Origin: Hyphomicrobiales bacterium
GTDB taxonomy: Bacteria > Pseudomonadota > Alphaproteobacteria > Rhizobiales > Rhizobiaceae
NCBI GenBank assembly: GCA_900472625.1
Contig: UCIT01000018.1
Coordinates: 111,438 to 175,437 of the forward strand
Direction: 5' to 3'
DNA: 64,000 nt
Part shown: positions 9,415-18,161 of the stretch, one piece after another
How positions within the stretch are numbered: the stretch's first letter is position 1
How the letters are laid out: each line of letters opens with the position of its first letter
Notes under the pieces: generated by a model
What the model saw: only the letters and a program-made list of their open reading frames with translations
The model's database searches: none
Told to the model about the DNA's origin: nothing
Program-made: the position numbers and the translations under genes

Positions 9415-9439
9415 TGACGACGCCCTGAGAGCGTCGTCA
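9415..9439. terminator. Hairpin between the MarR gene and the flavin reductase gene
   Basis: TGACGACGC (9415-9423) pairs with GCGTCGTCA (9431-9439) around a 7-nt loop. There is no T-run on either side. It lies just upstream of marR and downstream of the flavin reductase stop, so it may be a Rho-type or 3-prime-end structure, or a marR leader element. Confidence 0.4.
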
Positions 9440-9487
9440 GTCTTGGGCAGAAGTAGCAATCTCACGTCAACAAGCCAAGGCCCAAGC

Positions 9488-10204
9488 TCAATCTGCGACG
9501 ACACTACCCGAGGCGGACCAGCTCTTCTGATTAACAGCCGACCAATCAGCCGGCTTTCCATCAAGTCTGTGCATCCGCGCGCCGTTGCGCTGTTCGAGTA
9601 TTTCTTCGTCGAGCGGCGTTGTGAAGACGTTCTCGACTAGTGTGTACTCTGCAGCCAGGCGGCCGATAGGAGCAAGAGCAGCCGTATCGACCCGCCCTCC
9701 GTCCAGATAAGCGTCATCACGTATGTGGAACCGAACGACCCGCCCCCAGACGACGTGGTCATCGTGGTCGCCGACGGGTATGATCCGATCGAGTTTGCAC
9801 TCCATGGCTACAGGCGCGAGAGCGACTCTGGGAGGTTTGACAATCACACTTGCAGCCTTCTCAAGTCCCGTGGCCTCGAACTCATCGACGTCGGAGGGAT
9901 GCTCAATAGCAGACCTGTGCATCTGACCGGCAAGCCCAAGTGTGGCGAGGTTCGCGACAAACTCACCAGTGTCTCTGATGTTCACAAAACTGTCCTTTAG
10001 AGTGACGCCGTCAGATTTGGGTTGCATACTGATCGATAGAACAGGCGGCTTCCGGCCAACGACGGTGAAAAAGGAAAACGGTGCCAGGTTGGGAACACCA
10101 TCTGTGGAAATGGTACTCAGCCATCCGATCGCGCGCGGTACGACGGTCGCAATCAGCAGTTTATAGGCCTGCGTGGCATCTAGAGTGTCTGCATCGATTA
10201 TCAT
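9488..10204 (-). CDS. Flavin reductase-like (FMN-binding split barrel) protein
   Basis: 238 aa, DIM6/NTAB family. The N-terminal half reads VVPRAIGWLSTISTDGVPNL and APFSFFTVVGRKPPVLSIS, the FMN-binding pattern of this family, and FVANLATLGLAGQMH follows. Members reduce FMN for two-component monooxygenases or act as flavoprotein oxidoreductases. It starts 9 bp after the alpha/beta hydrolase gene on the same strand, so the two are an operon; no flavin monooxygenase partner is visible nearby. Confidence 0.85.
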   Translation of the reverse strand: MIIDADTLDATQAYKLLIATVVPRAIGWLSTISTDGVPNLAPFSFFTVVGRKPPVLSISMQPKSDGVTLKDSFVNIRDTGEFVANLATLGLAGQMHRSAIEHPSDVDEFEATGLEKAASVIVKPPRVALAPVAMECKLDRIIPVGDHDDHVVWGRVVRFHIRDDAYLDGGRVDTAALAPIGRLAAEYTLVENVFTTPLDEEILEQRNGARMHRLDGKPADWSAVNQKSWSASGSVVAD

Positions 10205-10213
10205 GGCTTCCTC

Positions 10214-11401
10214 CTAACCTTCGATAGATGGCGACGCCGCGAAATGTTCCTGTGGAACAATCCCCCTAAGGCGCGAACCGAGTTCGTGAGAAAATTTTAG
10301 AGCGGCGGAAAGCGGCCGGTGGTGGATCGCGATGTTTGCGATCCGGCCCTCGCCATTTCTAGTGATAACCGTCACCCCGGAGATGTCGACGCCGCCGAAC
10401 GCTACCGCGCGCCATTCTAGATACTGTTTGCCGGGACCGGTGGATTGCTCTGTGAATTCGAGCTTCTCGTAAATCCGGCTTGCGGCCTCCATCACCTTCT
10501 TGACCTGGTCTCGCCCGATTACCGGCTTGTAGAGGGTAGCTGCCTCCAGTGTCACTTCCGGATCGAAGGCGTCTGCGAACGCGGTCGACGACTTTTGTGA
10601 GAACGCGCCTTTCCAATCACTGGCACCCGAGTTGCCGAGAAGTGCAAGGAGGTCGCAGATTGCCTGCGCCAATGTCGCTGGATCTTCGAAGTGCGCCCAA
10701 TGACCAGCTCTTGGGATCACAAGCTGTCGAGCACCTTTGAACCTCGCGGAAACACCGTCCGCCATAGCTTCCGTCACAAAGGGGTCGCTCTCCCCACGGA
10801 CGACAAGCACAGGTCCGCCATATGGGCTTTCCAGCTCGGTCCCCGGGATACCGTTGTTCCACGCATCGACGAGTGCCGACACCGTCGCCGACGAAACGTG
10901 CTCGCCCAGCAGTGTCAGCGCATCCAGCTTCTGAGACGGGAGATTCGGTGACAGGTGGGAACGAACGTTTCTTTGAGCATTTGGATTGCCGCCTAAAGCA
11001 TGGAAGTCTCTGACGACGTCCTCCGGTGCATTGACACCACCAAGAGGCACTGGCGTCACGAGCACAAGGCCCCGTACCCGTTCGGGCACCGCGATTGCGA
11101 CCAACTCCGCTACCTGCGCACCCATGCTCTGGGCGACAATTACGACATCGGTCGAGATTGCTTTTATTACTGAGACTACATCATCGCGATACCGTTCAAG
11201 CGAAATCTCGCCGTTCTCATCATTGAGTTCACCCATGCCGGGCAGGTCGAGAGTGACGAAGACGTGCTTGGCTTCCCCCAACTTATCAACGACGGGAGAC
11301 CAGACTTCCTTTGAGTCCAGGAATCCGTGGATGAAGAGCAACGTATCCGGGCCCGATCCGGTGACGGAATACGGAATACGCGCGTTAGCTTGCTTGGTCA
11401 T
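10214..11401 (-). CDS. Alpha/beta hydrolase fused to a SnoaL-like domain
   Basis: 395 aa in two parts. Residues about 1-255 are an alpha/beta hydrolase: oxyanion segment FIHGFLDS, nucleophile elbow AQSMGAQ (Ala instead of the usual first Gly), acid GESDPF and the histidine in AGHWAHFE. Residues about 265-395 look like a SnoaL/NTF2-like cone fold (FADAFDPEVTLEAATLYKPV, QYLEWRAVAFGG). The fusion suggests a hydrolase whose product is handled by the second domain. GGGAGGAGAAC before the ATG at 11401 decides the start over 11428. First gene of the operon with flavin reductase. Confidence 0.8.
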   Translation of the reverse strand: MTKQANARIPYSVTGSGPDTLLFIHGFLDSKEVWSPVVDKLGEAKHVFVTLDLPGMGELNDENGEISLERYRDDVVSVIKAISTDVVIVAQSMGAQVAELVAIAVPERVRGLVLVTPVPLGGVNAPEDVVRDFHALGGNPNAQRNVRSHLSPNLPSQKLDALTLLGEHVSSATVSALVDAWNNGIPGTELESPYGGPVLVVRGESDPFVTEAMADGVSARFKGARQLVIPRAGHWAHFEDPATLAQAICDLLALLGNSGASDWKGAFSQKSSTAFADAFDPEVTLEAATLYKPVIGRDQVKKVMEAASRIYEKLEFTEQSTGPGKQYLEWRAVAFGGVDISGVTVITRNGEGRIANIAIHHRPLSAALKFSHELGSRLRGIVPQEHFAASPSIEG

Positions 11402-11510
11402 GTTCTCCTCCCGAGAAACGCTTTCCAAAAACCGTTTGCTTGAACGGCACGTAGGTTATAAGTCTCATATGCCCCTAATTTCAAGAGGCCTCTTTAAATC
11501 CATCGGAGGA

Positions 11511-12428
11511 ATGGCTTTGAGTAGACTTAATGTGGAATTTCCGGCCGAGGGTGGCGTGACGTTGAGCGGATGGCTTTTCATTCCCTCACGCGGCGACGGT
11601 CCATTCCCGGCGATATCAATGGCCCACGGCTATGCCGGGGTTAAGGAACAAGGCCTGGAGCCATTTGCTAGAGCGTTTGCCGAGGCAGGTTTTGTAGTTC
11701 TCCTTCACGACCACCGCGGCTTCGGTGCTAGTGGTGGAGAGCTCAGGCACGACGTCGATCCTTGGCGACAAGTTGCCGACTGGAGACGCGCGATTTCCTA
11801 TCTTGAAGCAAGACCAGAGGTGGACAAGGATCGCATCGGCGTTTGGGGAACCAGCTATGCCGGCGGCCACGTAATAGTGCTTGGCGCGACGGACCGACGC
11901 ATCAAGGCGGTTGTTTCGCAGGTTCCCACTATTAGTGGATTTGAACAGGGTCTCCGTCGGATTCCGCCCGACGGCATTTCGAAGATCGAGCAGATGTTCT
12001 CCGACGACGAACGCGCTCAGCTGAAAGGCGAGGCGCCGCGACGCCAAGCAATCGTTAGCGCCGACTTATCTGTCCCCGCTTCTTACCGCACCCCTGACGC
12101 GATCTCGTTCTATACCCAGGAAGTTCCTGAAGGGGCTTGGGAAAACAACGTAACAGTCCGCTCCACGCGTGCAGCTCGAATGTATGAGCCGGGAGCTTGG
12201 GTGGGACGTGTTTCACCAACGCCGTTACTTCTCGTGGTCGCCATGAATGACACGATTACCGTGACCGACCTCGCGCTCGCTGCGTACGAGAAGGCCCTCC
12301 AACCAAAGAAATTGGTTACAATCGCCGGCGGGCATTTCGACCCATATCTCGATCAATTTCCCGCATCGAGTTCGGCAGCCGTCGCATGGTTTCTAGAACA
12401 TCTCGATAGCAAGGAGATTAAGCCATGA
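11511..12428 (+). CDS. Alpha/beta hydrolase (dienelactone hydrolase/X-Pro dipeptidase-like)
   Basis: About 305 aa. Visible: SMAHGYAGVKEQG after strand 3, LHDHRGFGASGGE (a DHRGFG block typical of large acyl hydrolases), nucleophile elbow GTSYAGGH, acid near AMNDTITV and histidine in AGGHFDPY. The ATG at 11511 directly touches the GGAGGA ribosome site (11505-11510). The TTG at 11517, six bases away, is better placed and may be the real start; an ATG at 11469 is a third option. Its stop overlaps the next start as ATGA, so the enoyl-CoA hydratase is translationally coupled. Divergent from the SnoaL-fused hydrolase. Substrate unknown. Confidence 0.82.
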   Translation: MALSRLNVEFPAEGGVTLSGWLFIPSRGDGPFPAISMAHGYAGVKEQGLEPFARAFAEAGFVVLLHDHRGFGASGGELRHDVDPWRQVADWRRAISYLEARPEVDKDRIGVWGTSYAGGHVIVLGATDRRIKAVVSQVPTISGFEQGLRRIPPDGISKIEQMFSDDERAQLKGEAPRRQAIVSADLSVPASYRTPDAISFYTQEVPEGAWENNVTVRSTRAARMYEPGAWVGRVSPTPLLLVVAMNDTITVTDLALAAYEKALQPKKLVTIAGGHFDPYLDQFPASSSAAVAWFLEHLDSKEIKP

Positions 12429-13213
12429 GCCACCTCGAATATATTATTGAAGATGACATCGCTCTCGTCGTCCTACAGAATCCCCCGCAGAACCGACTTT
12501 CGCCGCAGATGCTGGAGGAGTTTTCCGCGGCGATCGATGCGATTGGCAAGAGTGAAGCACGGGCATTGCTGGTAACCGCCGAGGGGCCTGATTTCAGCTT
12601 TGGCGGAGATATCGTGCCTTGGGTCGATCTGAACGACAGAGAGCTCCGAACGCTTTTCGAAGGATACCTAAACGCATTCAACAAATTCGAACGTCTTTCC
12701 ATTCCGACAGTAGCTGCCGTTCGAGGTCTTTGTTTTGGGGGCGGCCTCGAGCTAGCAGTGCGAGCGGATGTTATCTTCGCGGCGGAGGGTGCGAGGTTCG
12801 GCCATCCAGAGCAATCGCTGGGCATCGTCACGCTTCTCGGAGGTGTCTATCGGGTTGCGGAAAAAGCGGGACGAGCGAAGGCGATGGAATGGGCTTTGAC
12901 TTCCGAACAGGTTCCGGCAGAGACCATGGCACTCCATGGTGTCGTCAACCGTGTGGTCTCTGCCGACGACTTGGATGACGAAGCCCATGCATTCGCTAAG
13001 CGCGTTGCGAGCGGCCCAACCAAAGCACATGCCGCTCACAAGGCGCTGTTGCGTATCTGGGCGTCCGGTGGGGTCGCCGTAGCGGATGAAGCCATGTTTG
13101 ACATTGCGATGCCGCTTTTCAAAACCGCCGACGTTGAACTAGCGTTGCCGACATCGGTCGAACTTTTCAAAGCCGGCAAACCACGGCCCGCTTTCGAATT
13201 CAAGGGCAAGTAG
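12425..13213 (+). CDS. Enoyl-CoA hydratase/isomerase family protein
   Basis: 262 aa crotonase-fold protein. Oxyanion-hole segments are SFGGDIVPW and AAVRGLCFGGGLELAVRAD, followed by the region ARFGHPEQSLGIVTLLGGVYR. The residue after SLGI, glutamate in true hydratases, is V here, and the position of the first catalytic Glu is Q (EQSLG), so simple hydration is not certain. Members also do isomerisation, dehalogenation or ring cleavage. Coupled by an ATGA overlap to the alpha/beta hydrolase, which suggests an aromatic or lactone side pathway. Confidence 0.85.
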   Translation: MSHLEYIIEDDIALVVLQNPPQNRLSPQMLEEFSAAIDAIGKSEARALLVTAEGPDFSFGGDIVPWVDLNDRELRTLFEGYLNAFNKFERLSIPTVAAVRGLCFGGGLELAVRADVIFAAEGARFGHPEQSLGIVTLLGGVYRVAEKAGRAKAMEWALTSEQVPAETMALHGVVNRVVSADDLDDEAHAFAKRVASGPTKAHAAHKALLRIWASGGVAVADEAMFDIAMPLFKTADVELALPTSVELFKAGKPRPAFEFKGK

Positions 13214-13250
13214 CTATCCATGAGCGCCCTGCCGCTAGGTCGGGCGCTCG

Positions 13251-13727
13251 TTAGCCCGGGTTGTTCGTCTTGGGTGGTCCGTCGCTTATCGTCACACCCG
13301 GGCCGACCAGAACCTGTTTGCCGTTGTCGAGCGTCGCGATCAGCCCATCGCTATAGACCTTCACCGATGAGACTGTACCTGAAATCGGGTTGTCGCCAGA
13401 GATCTCGACGTATTTGCCGACGTAGCTCTGCGCGATTTGCAAGCTACTTTGCGTCAGCAGGCTATCCAGCTTTTGATTAGACTGGATCGTTTGCTCCACC
13501 TGCGAGAACGTTGCCAACTGGGCGATCTGCTGGGCGGGATCGGATGGTGCGGTGGGGTCTTGGTTCTTTAGTTGAGCGATCAGTAGCTGCAGAAAGCTGT
13601 CGTAGTTGAGCGTCGCCTTGCTGCTTGCCGTCTTCTCGCCGGTCTGCGCAGGCGAGTCAGTTGAGTTCGCCGAACCGGCCCCTTTTTGTGTGTCCACGGT
13701 TTTGTTTACTTGCCCGACAACTGTCAT
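13251..13727 (-). CDS. flgD: Flagellar hook-assembly scaffold FlgD, orphan copy
   Basis: 158 aa. Contains the FlgD core FLQLLIAQLKNQDPTAP, then ATFSQVEQTIQSN and KLDSLLTQSSLQIAQSYVGK, followed by a short hook-cap C-terminus (YVEISGDNPISGTV). FlgD caps the growing hook in the periplasm. GAGGA before the ATG at 13727 sets the start. It stands alone: no flgE, flgK, fliK or motor gene is near, although FlgD normally sits in a flagellar operon. A perfect 26-bp inverted repeat lies in its promoter. It may be an extra copy supplied to chromosomal flagella, or a moved fragment. Confidence 0.88.
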   Translation of the reverse strand: MTVVGQVNKTVDTQKGAGSANSTDSPAQTGEKTASSKATLNYDSFLQLLIAQLKNQDPTAPSDPAQQIAQLATFSQVEQTIQSNQKLDSLLTQSSLQIAQSYVGKYVEISGDNPISGTVSSVKVYSDGLIATLDNGKQVLVGPGVTISDGPPKTNNPG

Positions 13728-13792
13728 GGTGTCCTCATTCGGATTTAGCCAAACCCACCGACGCCTTCGATCATTTCTCAACTTGGATCGAC

Positions 13793-13818
13793 TCAAACAT
13801 GATGGTTATCATGTTTGA
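13793..13818. promoter_or_regulatory. Perfect 26-bp inverted repeat upstream of orphan flgD
   Basis: TCAAACATGAT and ATCATGTTTGA (11 bp each) flank GGTT. It lies 66 bp before the flgD ATG and 50 bp after the TetR stop. No T-run follows, so an operator is more likely than a terminator. Which protein binds is unknown; the adjacent TetR is the obvious candidate. Confidence 0.6.
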
Positions 13819-13867
13819 TATCGAATTTCCAAAATGCGCAACAGGCCTCTGCAGGGAGCTCACCCGA

Positions 13868-14446
13868 TTAGTTTTGAAGGCCGGTCGAAGTCGTCCGATC
13901 TAGTTCCTTGAGGCTCGCTTGAAGTATCTCGTCTGAAAGGGGTGTGTCGGCACACATACGAGAGAGAACGATGGCTCCCACCATGGTCGCAAATTGAACG
14001 ACTGCCTCTGCCCTGGACGAGGTGCGGCTCGAGGCTTCGATCCCCGCTTCAAGCGTCTGGATATGATGCTCGATGTGGATGGCGGTTACTTCGCGAAAGG
14101 AGGAATCGCGGGAAATCTCGGGGCCGCATGCGGCAAGTATACAGCCAGTCTCGGGTTCATCGCGGTGAGACTTCGAGACGTAATGGCGATAGATGCCGGT
14201 GTTCCCATCCTTCTCGGCTACTTCGGAGAAGACTTTCACAGTGTTTGCTGCGGTCTGATCAATAACGTCCTCGATGAGCGCGTTCTTCGAAGCAAAATGA
14301 TTGTAGAATGGACCGTGGGTAAGGCCGGTCGCCTTCATAATGTCGCTGATTGAGACCCCTGCAAACCCTTTCGCCCGAAAAGCTCGGGATGCCTCTTCCA
14401 ATATTTTCCGGTGCTTCTCTTCGGTTTCTTCAGGAGGATATCGCAC
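13868..14446 (-). CDS. TetR/AcrR-family regulator
   Basis: About 192 aa. Helix-turn-helix at about residues 20-55: GVSISDIMKATGLTHGPFYN, then HFASKNAL, the AcrR/AefR-like pattern. The effector domain includes ETGCILAACGPEISR, usual for this subgroup. I prefer the GTG at 14446 (VRYPPEETEE), which has GGAG six bases upstream and begins where homologous proteins begin. The longer reading to ATG 14506 or 14518 would put the 14470-14489 palindrome inside the gene. Confidence 0.82.
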   Translation of the reverse strand: MRYPPEETEEKHRKILEEASRAFRAKGFAGVSISDIMKATGLTHGPFYNHFASKNALIEDVIDQTAANTVKVFSEVAEKDGNTGIYRHYVSKSHRDEPETGCILAACGPEISRDSSFREVTAIHIEHHIQTLEAGIEASSRTSSRAEAVVQFATMVGAIVLSRMCADTPLSDEILQASLKELDRTTSTGLQN

Positions 14447-14469
14447 ACGTTTCTCCGTAGTTGCGCTTG

Positions 14470-14489
14470 ACGTGTTGGCGTCAACACGT
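14470..14489. promoter_or_regulatory. 20-bp inverted repeat, probable TetR operator
   Basis: ACGTGTTG and CAACACGT flank GCGT. It lies 24 bp upstream of the preferred GTG start of the TetR gene and 60 bp before the LuxR gene on the other strand. Autoregulation and control of the LuxR gene are inferred. Confidence 0.5.
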
Positions 14490-14550
14490 GCAAGAAAGGG
14501 AAGCATGATCATTAACATGCTTTCCGTTTTCTCTCAACTCGAGCGTTTCT

Positions 14551-15285
14551 GTGTCAGCTACGTATCGCTTTACGGCGCGCCCGCCTCAAGTGGTCGCCAG
14601 ATTTGGAACGCAAGTAAACGAGGCTTCAAAAGCTGTTCTCGCGGAAGCGATAGGGGACTTTGCCACACGTCAGCACTTCCCACGTTTTTTGGTAACGCGC
14701 TTTCCAGAGCCACACGAAAGGCTTTCCGATGAGTTGTTGGTGTGTACAAATTGGCCACGTCAACTCTATGAGCACTACGTGCGCACCGGCGATTTCACGA
14801 AGTCGGGCTTCGTTACGCACGGCACGGCGAGCGTTCTGCCGATCGCGGGACCCGATATCCTCCTGCCTCACCACGCGGGGGACGAACTGCGGCGTGTTGT
14901 CAGGTCACGCTCATTGGAGCGCGAGAAGATGGGATTCAGGGTCGGTCTTACAGGTTGCGACACGAATGCCCAACGCTATGCGCTCATTCTATCACGAGCT
15001 GATCGAGGCCCGACGTGCGATCTTGTCCCGATCGCCTTCGGCTTCCTGGAAATCGTCCATTTGTTTGCTTCTGCGCGGGGCATGACAAGTCCTAACAAGT
15101 TGTCGAACCGAGAGAAGGAGTGCCTCGCGTGGGCCGCTGCTGGGAAGAGCAGCATCGAAACAGGGCTGATCTTAAAATTATCGCCTCATACTGTGAACGG
15201 CCACGTGAAGAGCGCTGTTCGGAAACTAGACGTTGTCAACAGAATGCAGGCTATCGCAAAAGCGTGCCGGCTAAGGATCATCTGA
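14551..15285 (+). CDS. LuxR-family transcriptional regulator
   Basis: 244 aa. The C-terminus (about 178-244) is a clear GerE/LuxR helix-turn-helix: LSNREKECLAWAAAGKSS, then LKLSPHTVNGHVKSAVRKL. The N-terminal ~165 residues match the size of an autoinducer-binding domain, but few of its conserved aromatic residues are recognisable. Start is weak: GTG without a ribosome site; no other in-frame start exists before the upstream stop at 14506. Tail to tail with a second LuxR gene. No luxI-type synthase is in the window, so it would be a solo regulator. Confidence 0.75.
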   Translation: MSATYRFTARPPQVVARFGTQVNEASKAVLAEAIGDFATRQHFPRFLVTRFPEPHERLSDELLVCTNWPRQLYEHYVRTGDFTKSGFVTHGTASVLPIAGPDILLPHHAGDELRRVVRSRSLEREKMGFRVGLTGCDTNAQRYALILSRADRGPTCDLVPIAFGFLEIVHLFASARGMTSPNKLSNREKECLAWAAAGKSSIETGLILKLSPHTVNGHVKSAVRKLDVVNRMQAIAKACRLRII

Positions 15286-15332
15286 TACATCTGCAGGCAA
15301 TCAAACGATGTACGTCTCGCCACCCGACTTTC

Positions 15333-16031
15333 TTAGATCAGACCGCGCCTTATCGCCATCGCTACAGTCTGAACGCGATTGGTCGCGCCAAGTTTTTTGG
15401 CCGCGGTGAGAAAATGACCGTTGATCGTCTGCGGAAGCAGTCCGCACTCGACAGCGATCTGCTCACTGGTCAGGCCTTGCTCGCAAAGCGCTAAACATCG
15501 TATCTCGGTGGCGGAGAGCCGCAGGAAGTCCGCTCCGTACCGTGCCATTATCGACTTCGTAACGCGGTCATGAAGCGGCGGAGCGACAAGTGCGAGATAG
15601 TCGATTTCGTCTGGAAGGAAAGCGCTGGCTCTCGCAACGATTACGGCCCCGAAGCTGACTCCGTGCCGCTCAACGGGTATGAGTGCACGCCCGAATATCC
15701 GAAAATCCGCGAGGAGGGACTGCAGCCCCGAAGGGGAATCAAACTGCTTGTATGCTTCAAGATCGGATAGCGGGCGGCGCTCGCGATAAGCCGATAGGAC
15801 GAGTGGATCTCGCTCGTTGAAGTTTCCAGCAATGTATTTCTCAACGAAGAGCGGCGGAAAATCAGTATCGACCGATCGTGCTGTACCCGCCTCGAAGCCC
15901 GGCAGATCAAGTCCGCATACCCAGATGTAGTCAAACGACACCGCATCTCTCATCCGACGAAGCAAGGGGTCGTCCTGAAGCCGGCGTTGAGCAGGGACCG
16001 ACCGCAAATCTGGATAGTTTAACTCGTGCAC
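15333..16031 (-). CDS. LuxR-family regulator with autoinducer-binding domain
   Basis: 232 aa. N-terminal domain has SFDYIWVCGLD and NFNERDPLVLSAYRERRPLS, the latter matching the conserved RDP of acyl-homoserine-lactone receptors. The C-terminal LuxR domain is LSATEIRCLALCEQGLTSEQ, with CGLLPQTINGHFLTAAKKLG. GTG start at 16031, no strong ribosome site. It converges on the LuxR gene at 14551; the two share the same design and may be old duplicates. Solo receptor, since no synthase gene is seen. Confidence 0.8.
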   Translation of the reverse strand: MHELNYPDLRSVPAQRRLQDDPLLRRMRDAVSFDYIWVCGLDLPGFEAGTARSVDTDFPPLFVEKYIAGNFNERDPLVLSAYRERRPLSDLEAYKQFDSPSGLQSLLADFRIFGRALIPVERHGVSFGAVIVARASAFLPDEIDYLALVAPPLHDRVTKSIMARYGADFLRLSATEIRCLALCEQGLTSEQIAVECGLLPQTINGHFLTAAKKLGATNRVQTVAMAIRRGLI

Positions 16032-16205
16032 CTGGCGGCCCCACTCTGTGTCAACAGTATCGCTGAGATATGCGAATGAAAGCCCTCAGGCAAGCTTGAG
16101 TGATTCACGTTTCCTTAGGTTGTATACCATACTTTTTGACTCGAAATGGCACGGGCTTGGAAGCTGGGTGCAAGGCGCCTACCAACTTGCGATCAAGAGA
16201 TCCAC

Positions 16206-18074
16206 ATGACGAAAGCTTACACTCCGGCAGCGTTCGAGCCTGGCGTTCAGGCCGCTCCTCCTATTCTGAATTTCAAAGATCCTGGCGAAGATCAGTACGC
16301 GCGTTTGCTGCGCGACCGCGAGGCACGGCTTCGAATTCTCTCCAAGCGGCTCGACCTGACGCTCCAGGCTTCGGGGGTAGGCTCGTGGGAATTTCATCCG
16401 GACACCGGGGTCATGATTTGGGACGATCGGATGCGCGACATCTTTGGCGTTGCATCCATGAGCGAGACGTTGGGATACCAAGACTTCAGGGACCTACTGC
16501 ATCCGGAGGATGTCGGCGTTGTTGAAGACGCGATGGCTTCCGCTCTTCTTGAAACCGAACCGCTGCGCGGTGACTTTCGGATCATAGACGGAACTGGCAA
16601 TGTCCGCTATCTGCGCGCGCACGGGATCGTCCATACGCTTGAAGACGGTGAGCGTATTCTCATCGGGGCGAACTGGGACATCACGGACGACGTCCAAGCC
16701 AAAGAAATTCTCAGAAAAGCCGAAGAGCGGGCTGTTGCGCAGAACAGCGAGCTCATCGCAATGCGTGCCGAACTGGAGTTCCAAGCTTGGCACGATCAAC
16801 TAACCGGTCTAGCGAACCGCCGTTACATTGAAAGAAATCCGGAACGCCTTTTCGGGCCAATCGCTAAGAATGATACGATTGCGTGCCTTCATATTGACCT
16901 GGACCGGTTCAAGGCAGTCAACGATACCGGAGGTCATGCCGTCGGCGACCAAGTTCTCCAGTCGATAAGCCGACGTCTCCAAAACCTGTGCGAAAAGGGC
17001 GAGGTCATTGCCAGGATCGGAGGCGACGAGTTTATCGTTCTTGCTAAATGCGGCGGCGAACGAGCGGCAATAACGGGTTTGGCCACCGCCATAGTTTCGG
17101 CCTGCCAGGAACCCGTTACGGTGGGTCGTCGGAGCTACAGGGTCGGCGCTAGCGTAGGGGTGGCATTCCAAACCGGTGGACATTCGGTATCGCCGGTTAT
17201 CTCGGACGCGGATATGGCTCTCTACGAGGCGAAGCGGCGGGGCGGGGGGAAATATGCGGTCTATTCGCCGCGGTTGAGGGCAAGCGCTCTCAGCGAAGCA
17301 GCAGCAGTCGATGACGTTCTGAGTGCGCTCGATAAGTCGGAGTTCGTTCCATTCTTTCAGCCGCAGGTCGACGCTCGAACCCGGAAGGCCGTAGGTGCAG
17401 AGGCACTCGCGCGCTGGGACCATCCGGCGCTGGGCGTTCTCGCACCAGCTCATTTTCTGACGGCCGTCCAGCAGGTAGGTCGCTTGGGCGACCTAGATGG
17501 TATGATACTGAGGAAGTCTCTACATGCATTTGAGGCGTGGCAGCGACAAGGCGTTGCCATTCCTCGCATCAGTGTCAACGTTTCAGCGCAACGCCTCAAA
17601 GACGAGTCCTTTATTCAGAGCCTGGGAGCGATAAACTTTAGAAAGGGAACACTGTCTTTCGAACTGTTGGAATCGATTTCGTTCGAGGATTCTGACTTGC
17701 AGCTGGCTCGAGCTGTCGAGCAGCTCCGAAAGCGAGGCATTCAGATAGAGCTTGACGATTTCGGTACCGGACATGCCTCAATCGTGAGCCTTATGGACCT
17801 TAGGCCAGACCGTCTCAAGATCGATAGGAAGTTGGTTGCCCCGATCGTGACTGATGCCGCACAGCGGAGGTTGCTGGCGTCGATAATCGATATTGCGAAA
17901 GCCTTGAACATTGAAGTGGTCGCGGAGGGTGTTGAAACCGTCGCTCATGCCGATGTGCTCGAGGCTCTAGGATGTGACGTCTTGCAGGGTTATCTCTTTA
18001 GTCGTCCCGTAGCGGCCGGTGAGCTTGCTATGGTTGTAGCGAGAATTGACGAGGCGGCAATGGCAAAGGGTTAA
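16206..18074 (+). CDS. PAS-GGDEF-EAL cyclic-di-GMP protein
   Basis: 622 aa cytoplasmic protein, no membrane segment. PAS fold at about 50-165 (GVGSWEFHPDTGVMIWDDRM). GGDEF domain at about 195-355 with an intact GGDEF at 272-276, so cyclase activity is possible; no RxxD inhibitory site is visible five residues upstream. EAL domain at about 375-615 with EAL at 399-401, NVSAQRL, ELDDFGTGHASI and VVAEGVET all kept, so phosphodiesterase activity is likely. The ATG at 16206 is used (MTKAYTP). The next gene is a PAS-GGDEF relative, and both look derived from one ancestor. Confidence 0.9.
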   Translation: MTKAYTPAAFEPGVQAAPPILNFKDPGEDQYARLLRDREARLRILSKRLDLTLQASGVGSWEFHPDTGVMIWDDRMRDIFGVASMSETLGYQDFRDLLHPEDVGVVEDAMASALLETEPLRGDFRIIDGTGNVRYLRAHGIVHTLEDGERILIGANWDITDDVQAKEILRKAEERAVAQNSELIAMRAELEFQAWHDQLTGLANRRYIERNPERLFGPIAKNDTIACLHIDLDRFKAVNDTGGHAVGDQVLQSISRRLQNLCEKGEVIARIGGDEFIVLAKCGGERAAITGLATAIVSACQEPVTVGRRSYRVGASVGVAFQTGGHSVSPVISDADMALYEAKRRGGGKYAVYSPRLRASALSEAAAVDDVLSALDKSEFVPFFQPQVDARTRKAVGAEALARWDHPALGVLAPAHFLTAVQQVGRLGDLDGMILRKSLHAFEAWQRQGVAIPRISVNVSAQRLKDESFIQSLGAINFRKGTLSFELLESISFEDSDLQLARAVEQLRKRGIQIELDDFGTGHASIVSLMDLRPDRLKIDRKLVAPIVTDAAQRRLLASIIDIAKALNIEVVAEGVETVAHADVLEALGCDVLQGYLFSRPVAAGELAMVVARIDEAAMAKG

Positions 18075-18161
18075 GTCTGCTTTAACCTATTGCGCATAAA
18101 TTTCGCATTATCGTCGGCGTTCGCCACATCAGGTAAAAGCCCCTCCAGTTCGACAAAATCT

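Noticed and set aside
10986..11468. Long N-terminal extension of the plus-strand alpha/beta hydrolase reading
   Set aside because: It is Ser/Thr/Arg-rich shadow sequence opposite the divergent hydrolase gene. The domain starts after 11511 next to a clear ribosome site.
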